Position numbers and translations under genes: made by a program. Positions 32,729 through 41,318 of a DNA stretch of 64,000 nucleotides are shown here, one piece after another; positions within the stretch are counted from its first letter, which is position 1; every line of letters begins with the position of its first letter. The DNA is from Streptomyces sp. NRRL F-6492 (GTDB taxonomy: Bacteria; Actinomycetota; Actinomycetes; Streptomycetales; Streptomycetaceae). The stretch lies in NCBI RefSeq assembly GCF_001280125.1, contig NZ_LGEG01000211.1, positions 99,184 through 163,183 of the forward strand. The letters run 5' to 3'. The notes under the pieces were generated by a model, which saw only the letters and a list, made by a program, of their open reading frames with translations, was not told where the DNA came from and made no database searches.

Positions 32729-34009
32729 ATGAAGCCCGTGCAGCGGCGACGATTTCTTGGACTGACCGCGGCCGCCGCGGCCCTCGGCCTGACCGCCACG
32801 GTCTCCGGCTGCGGATCCCTGGGCGGTGACTCCGGCGACGTGACCCTGAAGCTGGTCGCCGCCGAGTACGACCTGACCGGCGGCGACTCCACCAAGAAGT
32901 ACTGGACCGACCTCGCCGCCGCCTTCGAGGCGGAGCACCCCGGGATCAAGGTCCAGGTCCAGGTCGAGTCCTGGGACGACGTCGACCGCAAGGTCGCCGA
33001 GATGGTCAAGGCCGGCGAGGCCCCCGACATCGCGCAGATCGGCGCCTACGCCGACTACGCGGCCGCCGACCAGCTCTACGCCGCCGACGAGCTGCTCTCC
33101 ATACCCGTCCAGGCCAACTTCCTCGCCCCGCTCGCCGCCGCCGGCGAGCACAAGCAGATCCAGTACGGCCTGCCCTTCGTCGCCTCCACGCGCCCCCTCT
33201 TCTACAACAAGGCCCTCTTCGAGAAGGCCGGCGCCGAGCCGCCCACCACCTGGGACGAGCTGGCCGCCGCCGCCGGGAAGCTCAAGAAGGAGGGCGTCCG
33301 CACCCCCTTCGCGCTGCCGCTGGGCCCCGAGGAGGCCCAGGCCGAGGCCATGATGTGGCTGCTCGCGGGCGAGGGCGGCTGGACCGACGCCACCGACCAC
33401 TACGCGGTCGACTCCGAGGCCAACGTGCGCACCTTCGACTGGCTCCGGAAGAACCTCGTCGGCAAGGACCTCACCGGCCCCGTCGCCCCCGGCAAGCTCA
33501 ACCGCAAGGCCGCCTTCGCCGCCTTCGCCAACGGCGAGGTCGGCATGCTCAACGGCCACCCCTCGCTCCTCAAGGAGGCCGCGAAGAAGGGCGTCGAGGT
33601 CGGGCAGGTGCCCCTCCCCGGCGTCGACGGGCCGTCCAGGACCTCCATGGGCGTCGCCGACTGGATCATGGGCTTCAAGCAGAACGGTCACCGCAAGGAG
33701 ATCGGCGACTTCCTCAACTTCGCCTTCAACGACGACAACGTCCTGAAGTTCGCCGGGGACAACGACCTGCTGCCCGTCACCGTCAGCGCCTCCACCCGCA
33801 TGGAGACCGACCCCGAACACGCCAACCTGCGCGTCTTCCTCAAGGTCCTCCCCGACGCGCAGCTCCCCCCGGTCGGCAAGACCTCGTGGGCCAAGGTCAG
33901 CGAGAACGTCAAGCAGGACATCGGCAAGGCCGTCACCCCGAACGGACGCCCCGCCGAGGTCCTGGCCTCGATCGGCCGCGTGGCCACGGCGGCGGAGGCC
34001 GACGAGTAA
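32729..34009 (+). CDS. Sugar ABC transporter substrate-binding lipoprotein (orphan)
   Basis: 426 residues from ATG 32729 (GTG 32738 possible). N-terminus RRRFLGLTAAAAALGLTATVSGC combines a twin-arginine-like motif and a lipobox ending in Cys, so it is anchored outside the membrane. The rest is a family 1 solute-binding protein: FEAEHPGIKVQVQVESWDD, YGLPFVASTRPLFYNKALFEKAG, FANGEVGMLNGHPS. No permease or ATPase genes follow, so it must share a transporter such as those energised by MsiK. The dre-like site and nagKA neighbour suggest amino-sugar or chito-oligosaccharide ligands. Confidence 0.87.
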   Translation: MKPVQRRRFLGLTAAAAALGLTATVSGCGSLGGDSGDVTLKLVAAEYDLTGGDSTKKYWTDLAAAFEAEHPGIKVQVQVESWDDVDRKVAEMVKAGEAPDIAQIGAYADYAAADQLYAADELLSIPVQANFLAPLAAAGEHKQIQYGLPFVASTRPLFYNKALFEKAGAEPPTTWDELAAAAGKLKKEGVRTPFALPLGPEEAQAEAMMWLLAGEGGWTDATDHYAVDSEANVRTFDWLRKNLVGKDLTGPVAPGKLNRKAAFAAFANGEVGMLNGHPSLLKEAAKKGVEVGQVPLPGVDGPSRTSMGVADWIMGFKQNGHRKEIGDFLNFAFNDDNVLKFAGDNDLLPVTVSASTRMETDPEHANLRVFLKVLPDAQLPPVGKTSWAKVSENVKQDIGKAVTPNGRPAEVLASIGRVATAAEADE

Positions 34010-34021
34010 TAGGTTGGTCAC

Positions 34022-34294
34022 ATGACCGACGACCGGGAGACGACGCACGGGGGGAGCGGTGGGGGTCCGGCCGGCCTCACCGAGCAGGAGCGGGCCCTCC
34101 TCGCCGTCGAGCGCCGGTCCTGGCCGGGCCCCGGGGCCAAGGAGCGGGCCGTCCGCGAGGGGCTCGGCCTCTCCCCGACCCGCTACTACCAGCTCCTCAA
34201 CGCCCTCCTCGACGACCCGCGCGCCCTCGCGCACGACCCGGTGACCGTCAACCGGCTGCGCCGGATCCGCGAGGAGCGGCAGCGCAGGAGGTAG
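34022..34294 (+). CDS. DUF3263 DNA-binding-like protein
   Basis: 90 residues from ATG 34022, 12 bp after the preceding stop. After a disordered Gly-rich start it contains LTEQERALLAVERRSWPGPGAKERAVREGLGLSPTRYYQLLNALLDDP, a helix-turn-helix-like DUF3263 domain, and a basic tail RRIREERQRRR. Actinobacterial family of unknown function, usually next to otsB, as here. Possibly DNA-binding. Confidence 0.88.
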   Translation: MTDDRETTHGGSGGGPAGLTEQERALLAVERRSWPGPGAKERAVREGLGLSPTRYYQLLNALLDDPRALAHDPVTVNRLRRIREERQRRR

Positions 34295-34340
34295 CGGAGA
34301 GGGAAGGTAGGGAACGCCCCGCGTGGGTAGGGTCGGAAGC

Positions 34341-35183
34341 ATGGTCACCAGCCTTCCGCACCCGACCACGTCCGCCGGCCGTGACGGCCTGGCCGCGATC
34401 CTCGCGCGGCCGGAGGAGACCGTCGTCGCCCTCGACTTCGACGGCACCCTCGCCGACATCGTGCCCGACCCCGAATCGGCCCGCGCCCACGCCGGGGCCG
34501 TGCCCGCCCTCGCGGCCCTCGCGCCCGGCGTCGCCTCCGTGGTGGTCGTGACCGGCCGCCCCGCCGGGGTCGCCGTCCGCAACGGCGGCTTCGCCGGCGT
34601 CCCCGGCCTGGAGCACCTCGTCGTCCTCGGCCACTACGGCGCCGAACGCTGGGACGCCGCCACCGGCGCCGTCCACGCCGCCCCCGCGCACCCGGGCGTG
34701 GCCGCCGTCCGCGCCGAGCTGCCCGGCCTCCTCGACCGGGCCGGTGCCTGGCCGGGCGTCTGGATCGAGGAGAAGGGCCGCGCGGTCGCGGTCCACACCC
34801 GCAGGGCCACCGACCCGGAAGGCGCCTTCGAAGCGCTCAAGGGCCCCCTCGCCGACCTCGCCGCCGACCACGGGCTCGTCCTGGAGCCGGGCCGGATGGT
34901 CCTGGAGCTGCGGCCCCCGGGCGTGGACAAGGGCGTGGCACTCGCCGCGTACGTACGGGAGACCGGCGCCGGTTCCGTGCTCTACGCGGGCGACGACCTG
35001 GGCGACCTGCCCGCCTTCGCCGCCGTCGAGAAGCTCCGCTCCGACGGCACGCCCGGCCTCCTCGTCTGCAGCGGCTCCGGCGAGGTCCCGGAACTCTCCG
35101 ACCGCGCCGACCTCTCGGTCCCGGGCCCGACGGGCGTGGTGGACTTCCTGACGGCTCTGGCGGAGGCGGTACGGGGGGCCTGA
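34341..35183 (+). CDS. otsB: Trehalose-6-phosphate phosphatase OtsB
   Basis: 280 residues from ATG 34341. HAD phosphatase: nucleophile motif VVALDFDGTLADIV near residue 30, VVVTGRPAG (motif II Thr), Lys in PPGVDKGVALA, and LYAGDDLGDLPAF (motif IV acidic pair). Converts trehalose-6-phosphate to trehalose. The partner synthase otsA lies at 42915-44276; about 7.7 kb of accessory genes separate them. Confidence 0.92.
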   Translation: MVTSLPHPTTSAGRDGLAAILARPEETVVALDFDGTLADIVPDPESARAHAGAVPALAALAPGVASVVVVTGRPAGVAVRNGGFAGVPGLEHLVVLGHYGAERWDAATGAVHAAPAHPGVAAVRAELPGLLDRAGAWPGVWIEEKGRAVAVHTRRATDPEGAFEALKGPLADLAADHGLVLEPGRMVLELRPPGVDKGVALAAYVRETGAGSVLYAGDDLGDLPAFAAVEKLRSDGTPGLLVCSGSGEVPELSDRADLSVPGPTGVVDFLTALAEAVRGA

Positions 35184-35245
35184 GCGGCGGCGGTACGGAG
35201 GGCCGGCCGGCGGCGGTACGGGAGGGCCGGCCGCGCCGGAACCCG

Positions 35246-36136
35246 TCAGCGTTCCCGTACCAGCAGATCGACCACGCCCGTCAGGTCCTCCTCGCCGCTG
35301 CCCATGTCCAGGCGCCGCCGCATCAGCGCGAAGTAGGGGGCGATCAGCTCCGGGCTGACGCCCTGCTGCTCGGCGGTGCGCAGGAAGGTCGGCGTGCCCG
35401 CCACCTGCATGGCCAGACCGGAAACGACCCCGTCGGTGTAGTCGCCGCTCACGAGCTGACGGGCGGTCTGCTCGACCGACGGACCGGCCATCGCCCGGAT
35501 CCAGTCCCGGAGGAGCGGCGCGAACGCGACCGGGTCGACGTCCTCCCGGCGGATCAGGGCGAAGGCGTGCGCGGCTCCGGCGAACATGCCGTACATGGCG
35601 CTGAGCAGGGCCACGTCGTGGAGGGCCGCGAAGCCCGGGTCCTCGCCGACGTAGGTGGTGCCGGCCGGGACGGCGAGCGTGTCCCGATGCCGCTCGAACA
35701 GCTCGCGCGAGCCGCTGTAGAAGACGTAGCCGCCGGCCCCGGGGACGCCGATCATCGGCGGGACGGCCATGATCCCGCCGTCCAGGTAGCGGGCGCCGCG
35801 CTCCTCGGCCCACGCGGCGCGGGCGCGGGCCTCGGCGGGCGTCGTCGTGGTCAGGTTGACCAGGTCCTTCCCGGTCAGGTCGACGCCGTCGAGGGTCGCA
35901 CCGACGGAGGCGTCGTCAAGGAGGCAGATGAGGACGAGGGAGCTCGCGGCGACGGCTTCGGCCGCGCTCCCGGCGGCCTTCGCCCCCTCGGCGGCGAGCG
36001 CCTCGGCGCGGGCCGGGGTGCGGTTCCAGACGGTGAGCGGACGGCCGGCGGCGAGCCAGGTGCGGGCCAGGGCGGTGCCCATGGCGCCGAGGCCGAGCAG
36101 GGTGGCGGGGGTTTCCTCGAAGGGGCTCTGTGTCAT
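35246..36136 (-). CDS. NAD(P)-dependent imine-reductase-like/beta-hydroxyacid dehydrogenase family
   Basis: 296 residues from ATG 36136. Rossmann motif LLGLGAMGTALARTWLAAG, NRTP for NADP(H) specificity, then NLTTTTPAEARA, YLDGGIMAVPPMIG (a block seen in imine reductases rather than hydroxyisobutyrate dehydrogenases) and a helical dimerisation domain. Imine reductases of Streptomyces reduce cyclic imines using NADPH. Natural substrate unknown. Divergent from an HxlR regulator that may control it. Confidence 0.82.
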   Translation of the reverse strand: MTQSPFEETPATLLGLGAMGTALARTWLAAGRPLTVWNRTPARAEALAAEGAKAAGSAAEAVAASSLVLICLLDDASVGATLDGVDLTGKDLVNLTTTTPAEARARAAWAEERGARYLDGGIMAVPPMIGVPGAGGYVFYSGSRELFERHRDTLAVPAGTTYVGEDPGFAALHDVALLSAMYGMFAGAAHAFALIRREDVDPVAFAPLLRDWIRAMAGPSVEQTARQLVSGDYTDGVVSGLAMQVAGTPTFLRTAEQQGVSPELIAPYFALMRRRLDMGSGEEDLTGVVDLLVRER

Positions 36137-36170
36137 GCCCGTTAGGCTGCTTCCAGGGCCCGGAGGTGAT

Positions 36171-36184
36171 CAAGTACGCACTTC
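36171..36184. promoter_or_regulatory. HxlR-type operator candidate
   Basis: AAGTACGCACTT, an imperfect inverted repeat followed by CGGAGTG, lies in the 99-bp divergent promoter between the imine-reductase-like and HxlR genes. Size suits an HxlR dimer. Confidence 0.35.
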
Positions 36185-36235
36185 GGAGTGGGTGGTTACC
36201 CCGGGGGAAGCGAGCAGGTCGGAGGGGCGGGGGAC

Positions 36236-36598
36236 ATGGCGACGCCGAACAGGCCCGGCACACCGGACGGGCACGTGTGCGGGATCGACACCGCGATGGA
36301 GGTCATCGGCGGCAAGTGGAAGGTGCTCCTCCTCTGGGCGCTCCACGAGCGGCCCTACCGCCGCTTCGGCGAACTGCGCCGCCTCGTCCCGGGCATCACC
36401 GAGAAGGTCCTCGCCTCGCACCTGCGCGAGATGGAGGCGGACGGCATCGTGGACCGCGTCTCCTACGACGAGGTCCCGCCCCGCGTCGAATACGCCCTCA
36501 CCGAGGCCGGCGCCCGCCTCAACGACGCCCTCGAACCGCTGGCGGAGTGGGGGAGGGGGCGGCGGGCCGCCGCCTCCCCGGAGCAGCTCCGCACGTGA
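36236..36598 (+). CDS. HxlR-family transcriptional regulator
   Basis: 120 residues from ATG 36236. CGIDTAMEVIGGKWKVLLLWALHERPYRRFGELRRLVPGITEKVLASHLREMEADGIV is the HxlR winged helix; the conserved Cys near residue 15 is the redox or electrophile sensor in YodB-type members. It is divergent from the imine-reductase-like gene and probably regulates it. Confidence 0.9.
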   Translation: MATPNRPGTPDGHVCGIDTAMEVIGGKWKVLLLWALHERPYRRFGELRRLVPGITEKVLASHLREMEADGIVDRVSYDEVPPRVEYALTEAGARLNDALEPLAEWGRGRRAAASPEQLRT

Positions 36599-36685
36599 GG
36601 GGCCGACAGGACTTTCACGGAGCCCCGTCCTGACCGTCGTCGACGGTGGCGACGACGACGGCGACGAGTGAACTCCGGCCCCCCG

Positions 36686-37234
36686 TCAGGAACCGGCTCC
36701 GGTCGGCCGGATCATCATGGTGAGTACGGGGGACTCGGGGGAGGGACGGCTCGTGCCGATCACCCCGTACCCCCAGGACTCGTAGACCCGCCGGACCTTT
36801 CCGTCACCGGCCGACGCGTTGACCATCAGCGACACGTACGCCTCGCTGCGGCCGACGAGGAGTTCGTCGTGGATGCGCCGTGCCAGTCCGGTTCCCCGGT
36901 GGGGGACCGTGACGCCGATCTCCTTCAGGGCCAGGGCCGGGGCGCCGGTGAAGGCGGGGTCCACGTCGCCCATCCTCTGCCACCAACGGTCCCCGCTCTC
37001 CACCGTGTTGCCGTACGCGTAGCCCACCGGCCGCCCCTCGGTGTCGAACGCGAGCACCGCTTCGAAACCCGGCTCTCCGCCGTGACGCTCCAGGCGCTCG
37101 GCGAAAACCGGCACCGCGTAGTTCGGCAGGTGGAGCAGCGGCTCGCGGACCTTCGCGTATGCCGCGATCAGTGGAGTGGTGACCTGCTCGATGTCCTCGG
37201 GGGCGCTCGTGTAGCGGCGGAGTAGGGTGGTCAT
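36686..37234 (-). CDS. GNAT-family N-acetyltransferase
   Basis: 182 residues from ATG 37234. Recognisable acetyl-CoA-binding region LALKEIGVTVPHRGTGLARRIHDELL and C-terminal VRRVYESWGYGVIG. The start overlaps the stop of the upstream XRE-type gene by 4 nt, so both are one transcript. Substrate unknown; it is a different subfamily from the lasso-cluster acetyltransferase at 41871. Confidence 0.82.
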   Translation of the reverse strand: MTTLLRRYTSAPEDIEQVTTPLIAAYAKVREPLLHLPNYAVPVFAERLERHGGEPGFEAVLAFDTEGRPVGYAYGNTVESGDRWWQRMGDVDPAFTGAPALALKEIGVTVPHRGTGLARRIHDELLVGRSEAYVSLMVNASAGDGKVRRVYESWGYGVIGTSRPSPESPVLTMMIRPTGAGS

Positions 37235-38490
37235 GCGGGGTGCCTCCAGGTCTCGCGAGCGTACTGGGCCCAAGTGTGGGTGAGGGGGCTGCCGGGAGCG
37301 ATGATCTTCAGGCGCACACCGAAAGCATGAAGCATTCCCACGACACGGGGATGACGAGTGGCGGCATCGGCCGGGACGGACATCGCGCTCGCGACAGCGG
37401 GTTCCACATCGCCTTGTTCGAGCTGGGCTCGTGCGACGCGGGTCGTGGCGATTGCCTTGGACCGGTGCATGTGGGGTCGGAGAGCTGCCAGGCAACGGTG
37501 GCCGTGGGCCTCGGCCCGCTCGAAGTCGCCGAGAGCGAGGTACGCGGACAGCGCGAGGCTGTCGAGTTCGGCCTGGTCGTAGAAGGCGTTCATCCATACG
37601 GGGCGATGGTCGTCCGGATCGGCCCGCAGCATCGCGTTCTGCGCCTGCTCGAACGCCCGGCGGGTGGCGGTTCCGTCTCCGGCCACTCCGTGGATCGCTC
37701 CCTGCCTGGCCAGACCGAGAGAAGCGAACATGGGGTCCTGGCGAGTGATGCCCAGTTTGCGGGCAACCTCATTGGCCACGATGGCATCGGACGGCCGGCC
37801 CATGTGCCGGTACATCGTCCCGGCATGGGACCAGATACGGAATTTGATGTACGGATCGCCGGCCATCTCGGCAAGCTGCTGGGCGACGTGCATGTGCCGG
37901 GCGGCGTCGTCGAACCGGCGTCCGTCGATGGCAGCCCACATCGCGGAGGACCGGAAGGCTGCAGCCGAAGAGTAGATCTGCCTCCTGATGCGTTGGCCGA
38001 CGCTGCCGGAGGCCTGCAGGGCCAGGGCTTCGTCCGCGAGAGATGCGGCCTTCTGCTCGATGACGAGCCGGCCACCGTGGCGATGGTCCTTGGCGACCAC
38101 GTCCGCGAACCTGCGCTGGAGTCGTTCGACGTCACTGGCGCCGATGCGGCGGGGAGCGCTGACAGCGGCGGTGGCCGACGCGAGGACCAGGGTCGATCCG
38201 GCTGCGATGAACTGGCGTCGTTCCACTGGGGCCTCCGGTGTTGCTGTGGTGCTGGGAAGTTCGAACCCCAGCTCTCGTAAAGGACGGCCGAAAACCTCTT
38301 CCAGAGCCCTGCGCGTGCGGCCGATCGGTCGCCGGGTGGCGCCACTGAGGAGATTCCGCACGGTCCGGTCCGACACCTCGCCAGGACTGCCCGTGATCCT
38401 CAGCAGGGCGGCATTCATCTGCCCTGCCAACTCCTCTTGAGTGAGGCCCAGATCGAGCATCCGCTGCTTCAACACGGCGTTGACTGCCAC
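37231..38490 (-). CDS. XRE-family regulator with TPR-like sensor domain
   Basis: 419 residues from GTG 38490. N-terminal helix-turn-helix (AVLKQRMLDLGLTQEELAGQMN...VSDRTVRNLLSG), then a twin-arginine-looking hydrophobic patch VERRQFIAAGSTLVLASATAAV, then an all-helical TPR-like region to the C-terminus (HMHVAQQLAEMAGDPYIKFRIWSHAGTMYRHMG). This is a common Streptomyces type, often near natural-product genes. It is divergent from the lasso peptide cluster and is the best candidate for its regulator. Confidence 0.8.
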   Translation of the reverse strand: MAVNAVLKQRMLDLGLTQEELAGQMNAALLRITGSPGEVSDRTVRNLLSGATRRPIGRTRRALEEVFGRPLRELGFELPSTTATPEAPVERRQFIAAGSTLVLASATAAVSAPRRIGASDVERLQRRFADVVAKDHRHGGRLVIEQKAASLADEALALQASGSVGQRIRRQIYSSAAAFRSSAMWAAIDGRRFDDAARHMHVAQQLAEMAGDPYIKFRIWSHAGTMYRHMGRPSDAIVANEVARKLGITRQDPMFASLGLARQGAIHGVAGDGTATRRAFEQAQNAMLRADPDDHRPVWMNAFYDQAELDSLALSAYLALGDFERAEAHGHRCLAALRPHMHRSKAIATTRVARAQLEQGDVEPAVASAMSVPADAATRHPRVVGMLHAFGVRLKIIAPGSPLTHTWAQYARETWRHPA

Positions 38491-38714
38491 GACGCAGAAA
38501 GTAGCTCCGTGCTCTCTTGGAGGGCCAGGGGAGTCGCAAAGCGCACGCAAAGTTTTCCGGTTACGAGTACCGGTGCGATCGGCGACCTTTCCTGTTCTCC
38601 GGTCGACAGGAGCCGTTGACTGATCACACGCCGTCCGGGCGCGGGGTGATCCGTGCAGGTTCCCTCCCACCAACCTGGACGGCCGTCGAAACACACCGAC
38701 GGCAGGAGCAAGCG

Positions 38715-38900
38715 ATGGACAGCCCTCTCCTCCCCCGCCGCACGCCCGGAGCAAGCGGACGCGAGTACGTCGTACCGAATCCGGAGCACGGCGTTCCGAG
38801 CCGGGAGTTACGTCTCAGAGCGGCTGGCGGATGGGAGCGGTTCATGCGCCGTTCCGCTGTAGAGCGGCCCGCTCGGACCGAGCAGGAGCACGGGGCGTGA
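38715..38900 (+). CDS. Small ORF 1 upstream of lasso precursor
   Basis: 61 residues from ATG 38715, preceded by AGGAG. Basic, with a C-terminal ERPARTEQEHGA; no recognised domain. Its TGA overlaps the next GTG by 4 nt, and the same overlap recurs after the next ORF, which argues that these small frames are translated as a coupled set. Confidence 0.45.
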   Translation: MDSPLLPRRTPGASGREYVVPNPEHGVPSRELRLRAAGGWERFMRRSAVERPARTEQEHGA

Positions 38901-39103
38901 ACGCCGTCGACCACGCCGGGTACGAGCGGCACGAACTGCTCGGGCGCCGGGTACGCGACATCGCTTCCGGAGGTGAAGGAGAACTCGTGGCCGTCACCCA
39001 CGAAGTTCACGACGACGGCCGAGTGGTGCGGGTCGCCCACATCAGGCCCGCGTCCGGTGTCGAGTGGTCGGCCGCCGTCGCCAACGTTCAGGTCGTTGCG
39101 TGA
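38897..39103 (+). CDS. Small ORF 2 upstream of lasso precursor
   Basis: 68 residues from GTG 38897. NAVDHAGYERHELLGRRVRD, GEGELVAVTHEVHDDGRVVRVAHIRP and a final VANVQVVA suggest a small beta-rich domain. I do not recognise it; it is not a PqqD-like leader-binding domain by eye, though that would be expected somewhere in a lasso cluster. Coupled to ORF 1 upstream and ORF 3 downstream by GTGA overlaps. Confidence 0.5.
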   Translation: MNAVDHAGYERHELLGRRVRDIASGGEGELVAVTHEVHDDGRVVRVAHIRPASGVEWSAAVANVQVVA

Positions 39104-39342
39104 GCCGGCGTTTCACCGTCCTGCTCAGTACCGTCGTCGCCGGCCTTTTCGTGATCGTCCTGGCAGTCGCCGGGGCGCCGGGCAGGCAGGCCCACGGATC
39201 CCCGCTTCGCCTCTCTCGGCAGTCGGCGCGAAGCGGGTCGCACCACCACTTCATCCACCTGGAGAAAGGCAATCGTCATGAGCGAAACGCTTCGCAAGGA
39301 GGACATCACGGCGTCCGAGCCGGACACGGTCGACATCGGTGA
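39100..39342 (+). CDS. Small ORF 3, putative membrane or secreted peptide
   Basis: 80 residues from GTG 39100, overlapping the previous stop by 4 nt. RRFTVLLSTVVAGLFVIVLAVAGAPG is a membrane segment or uncleaved signal; the remainder is Ser/Arg/His-rich. Its last 65 bp run through the lasso precursor gene in another frame, so the real product may be shorter or the call may be wrong. Confidence 0.35.
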   Translation: MSRRFTVLLSTVVAGLFVIVLAVAGAPGRQAHGSPLRLSRQSARSGSHHHFIHLEKGNRHERNASQGGHHGVRAGHGRHR

Positions 39343-39412
39343 TGTCGCCGAGCTGACCGAGGGGCAGGGCGGAGGGCATTCCGAGGACAAGCGGCGCGCG
39401 TACAACTGCTGA
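39278..39412 (+). CDS. Albusnodin-like lasso peptide precursor
   Basis: 44 residues from ATG 39278, with GGAGAAAGG 8 nt upstream. Leader of 28 residues ending AELTE with Thr at position -2 as in lasso leaders; predicted core GQGGGHSEDKRRAYNC, whose Gly1 can close a ring on Glu8 or Asp9. The core is almost the same as albusnodin as I remember it (His6 for Gln6), a lasso peptide acetylated on Lys10. Lys10 is present here and an acetyltransferase gene ends the cluster. The leader lacks the usual Y-P-L recognition motif. Confidence 0.85.
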   Translation: MSETLRKEDITASEPDTVDIGDVAELTEGQGGGHSEDKRRAYNC

Positions 39413-39497
39413 TCGTCCGTAGCCCTTCCGCATGACGTGCGGCTCCGGCTTCTGCCGGGGCCGCATTCCTGTAGCCCGCCCCGACACCGGAGGACTC

Positions 39498-41318
39498 GTG
39501 ACCTTAGGCGGATTCAGTACGGCCTCGGACGGTTTTCCCCGTCCGCTCGGCGCTCAGAGCCCAGTTCCCTCCATCGCGCTGTGGCGGCTCGGGGGGACCC
39601 CGGTCCACCCGGTGCCCACCGGTGAGGGCCGACCTCGTGTCCTGGTGGTCGGCTGGTGCGGTGTGACGGCGGGGCAACTACGTGATCTCGCCGACAAGCC
39701 GGTGCCTGCCGACGTGGCATGGCGTTGGCCCGGCTCGTACGCGGTGATCGAGGAGCACGCGCAGCACGTGGTGGTGCACACCGACCCGGCCGGGTCCTTC
39801 CCCCTCTATGCCACACGGTGGGGCGGCGGCTGGGCATGGGCGACTTCCGCCAGGGTTCTCGCTTCGCTCACCCGCGCCGACGTGGATGTGCGCCGCGTCG
39901 CGTGTGCGGTCCTCGCCCCCTCGATTCCCAGCCTTGTCGGCAGGAGGACGTTCTTCACGGGAATCGAGCAACTACCGCCTGGTAGCCGGGCAGAACTGCC
40001 CCGGAACGGTGGCCCGGTGCGCTCCGTCACGAGGTGGGTACCTCTGGCCGATCCCCGCCGCCTGGCGCATCGCCGACTTCGCCGGGCTCTCACCGACGCC
40101 GTGGCGTTGCGCGCACAAGCGGATCCCGCCCTGTCCTCGGATCTGTCCGGAGGACTGGACTCCACCACTGTGGCCGTCCTCGCCGCGCTCTCCCTCAACG
40201 ACTCGCACGTACTCGACGCGGTGACGATCCACCCCGAGGGGCAGACGGACGGGGCCGATCTGTACTACGCGCGGCTGACGGCCGCAGCCTTTCGGGGACG
40301 GATCTCCCACCACTTGCTCCCGCTGAGCACCGAGCACCTGCCGTACAGCGGGATCACCTCGTTGCCCGCCACCGACGAACCCGCCCCGTCGACCCTCACT
40401 CAGGCCCGTCTCCTCGGTCAGATCCGGTGGATGAGTCATGAACTGGGCACCAGAACCCATCTGACCGGAGACGGCGGAGACAGCATTCTGTTCCAGCCTC
40501 CGGCGCAGTTCTGCGACCTCGTACGTGCCGGTCGGTGGCGCCGAGTCGTGCGTGAGGCACACGGTTGGGCGCGTCTTCGCCGCACTCCCGTCCTACCCCT
40601 GCTGAGAGAGACGGCAAGGATGGCCTGCACCAGTCGGTCCGATGCCCTCGTGGACGTTGCCCGGTACTTCTCGGGCGATGCGGCGCCACACCGGGGCCGT
40701 GGAAACATCCGCTGGTTCGCTCCACCGCCGATTCCCGGATGGGTGAAGCCGACCGCCCTCGGACACGTCGCCGGAGCTGCCCATGAGGCTGCTGCGGCCT
40801 TCGATCCCCTTCGCGTTCTGGACGCCTCCACACGCACGCTCGTGGACGAGATCCGGGAAGTCGCTCGTACCGCGCGGGCAGACGCGGAACTCGTGGCCGG
40901 CTGCGGAGTCGACCTCCACAACCCCTTCCTGGACGCGTCCGTGATCGACGCAGTGCTGCGCAATCCACTGGATCGACGGCCGTCCGTCCACGGCTACAAG
41001 CCCCTGCTCGTACGCGCCGTCGGTGACCTGCTGCCCACCGCGGTGGCCACGCGTACGACGAAGGGGAGCTTCGAAGTCGATCACTACACCGGGATGCGCG
41101 CCAACCTGGACGATCTCCGGACCCTCGCCGACGGCCACCTCGCCTCTTTCGGTCTTCTCGACCCCGTCCGTTTCGATCGCCGTCTTCAGCATGCCGCCGC
41201 CGGTGTCCCTATGTCGCTCGCCACCATCGAGCAGGTTCTTACCGTGGAGGCCTGGCTCCACGCACATCACCGCGACTCCGCCCCGGCTTGGGCCGTCCAT
41301 GTCTCAGGGAGGACGTGA
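39498..41318 (+). CDS. Lasso peptide macrolactam synthetase (asparagine synthetase-like, C protein)
   Basis: 606 residues from GTG 39498 with GGAGG 5 nt upstream. Degenerate class II amidotransferase N-domain without the catalytic Cys2, then an asparagine synthetase domain with the ATP-pyrophosphatase loop SSDLSGGLDSTTVAVLAAL (about residue 217) and GDGGDSILFQPP. It adenylates the ring acidic side chain and closes the isopeptide bond with Gly1 of the core. Codon 3 is TTA (39504-39506), so translation should depend on the bldA tRNA. Stop overlaps the next ATG (TGATG). Confidence 0.9.
   Translation: MTLGGFSTASDGFPRPLGAQSPVPSIALWRLGGTPVHPVPTGEGRPRVLVVGWCGVTAGQLRDLADKPVPADVAWRWPGSYAVIEEHAQHVVVHTDPAGSFPLYATRWGGGWAWATSARVLASLTRADVDVRRVACAVLAPSIPSLVGRRTFFTGIEQLPPGSRAELPRNGGPVRSVTRWVPLADPRRLAHRRLRRALTDAVALRAQADPALSSDLSGGLDSTTVAVLAALSLNDSHVLDAVTIHPEGQTDGADLYYARLTAAAFRGRISHHLLPLSTEHLPYSGITSLPATDEPAPSTLTQARLLGQIRWMSHELGTRTHLTGDGGDSILFQPPAQFCDLVRAGRWRRVVREAHGWARLRRTPVLPLLRETARMACTSRSDALVDVARYFSGDAAPHRGRGNIRWFAPPPIPGWVKPTALGHVAGAAHEAAAAFDPLRVLDASTRTLVDEIREVARTARADAELVAGCGVDLHNPFLDASVIDAVLRNPLDRRPSVHGYKPLLVRAVGDLLPTAVATRTTKGSFEVDHYTGMRANLDDLRTLADGHLASFGLLDPVRFDRRLQHAAAGVPMSLATIEQVLTVEAWLHAHHRDSAPAWAVHVSGRT
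39504..39506 (+). promoter_or_regulatory. TTA leucine codon (bldA control point)
   Basis: TTA as third codon of the lasso cyclase. TTA is very rare in Streptomyces and is read by the developmentally controlled bldA tRNA, so an early TTA is a typical switch for secondary-metabolite genes. Confidence 0.75.
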
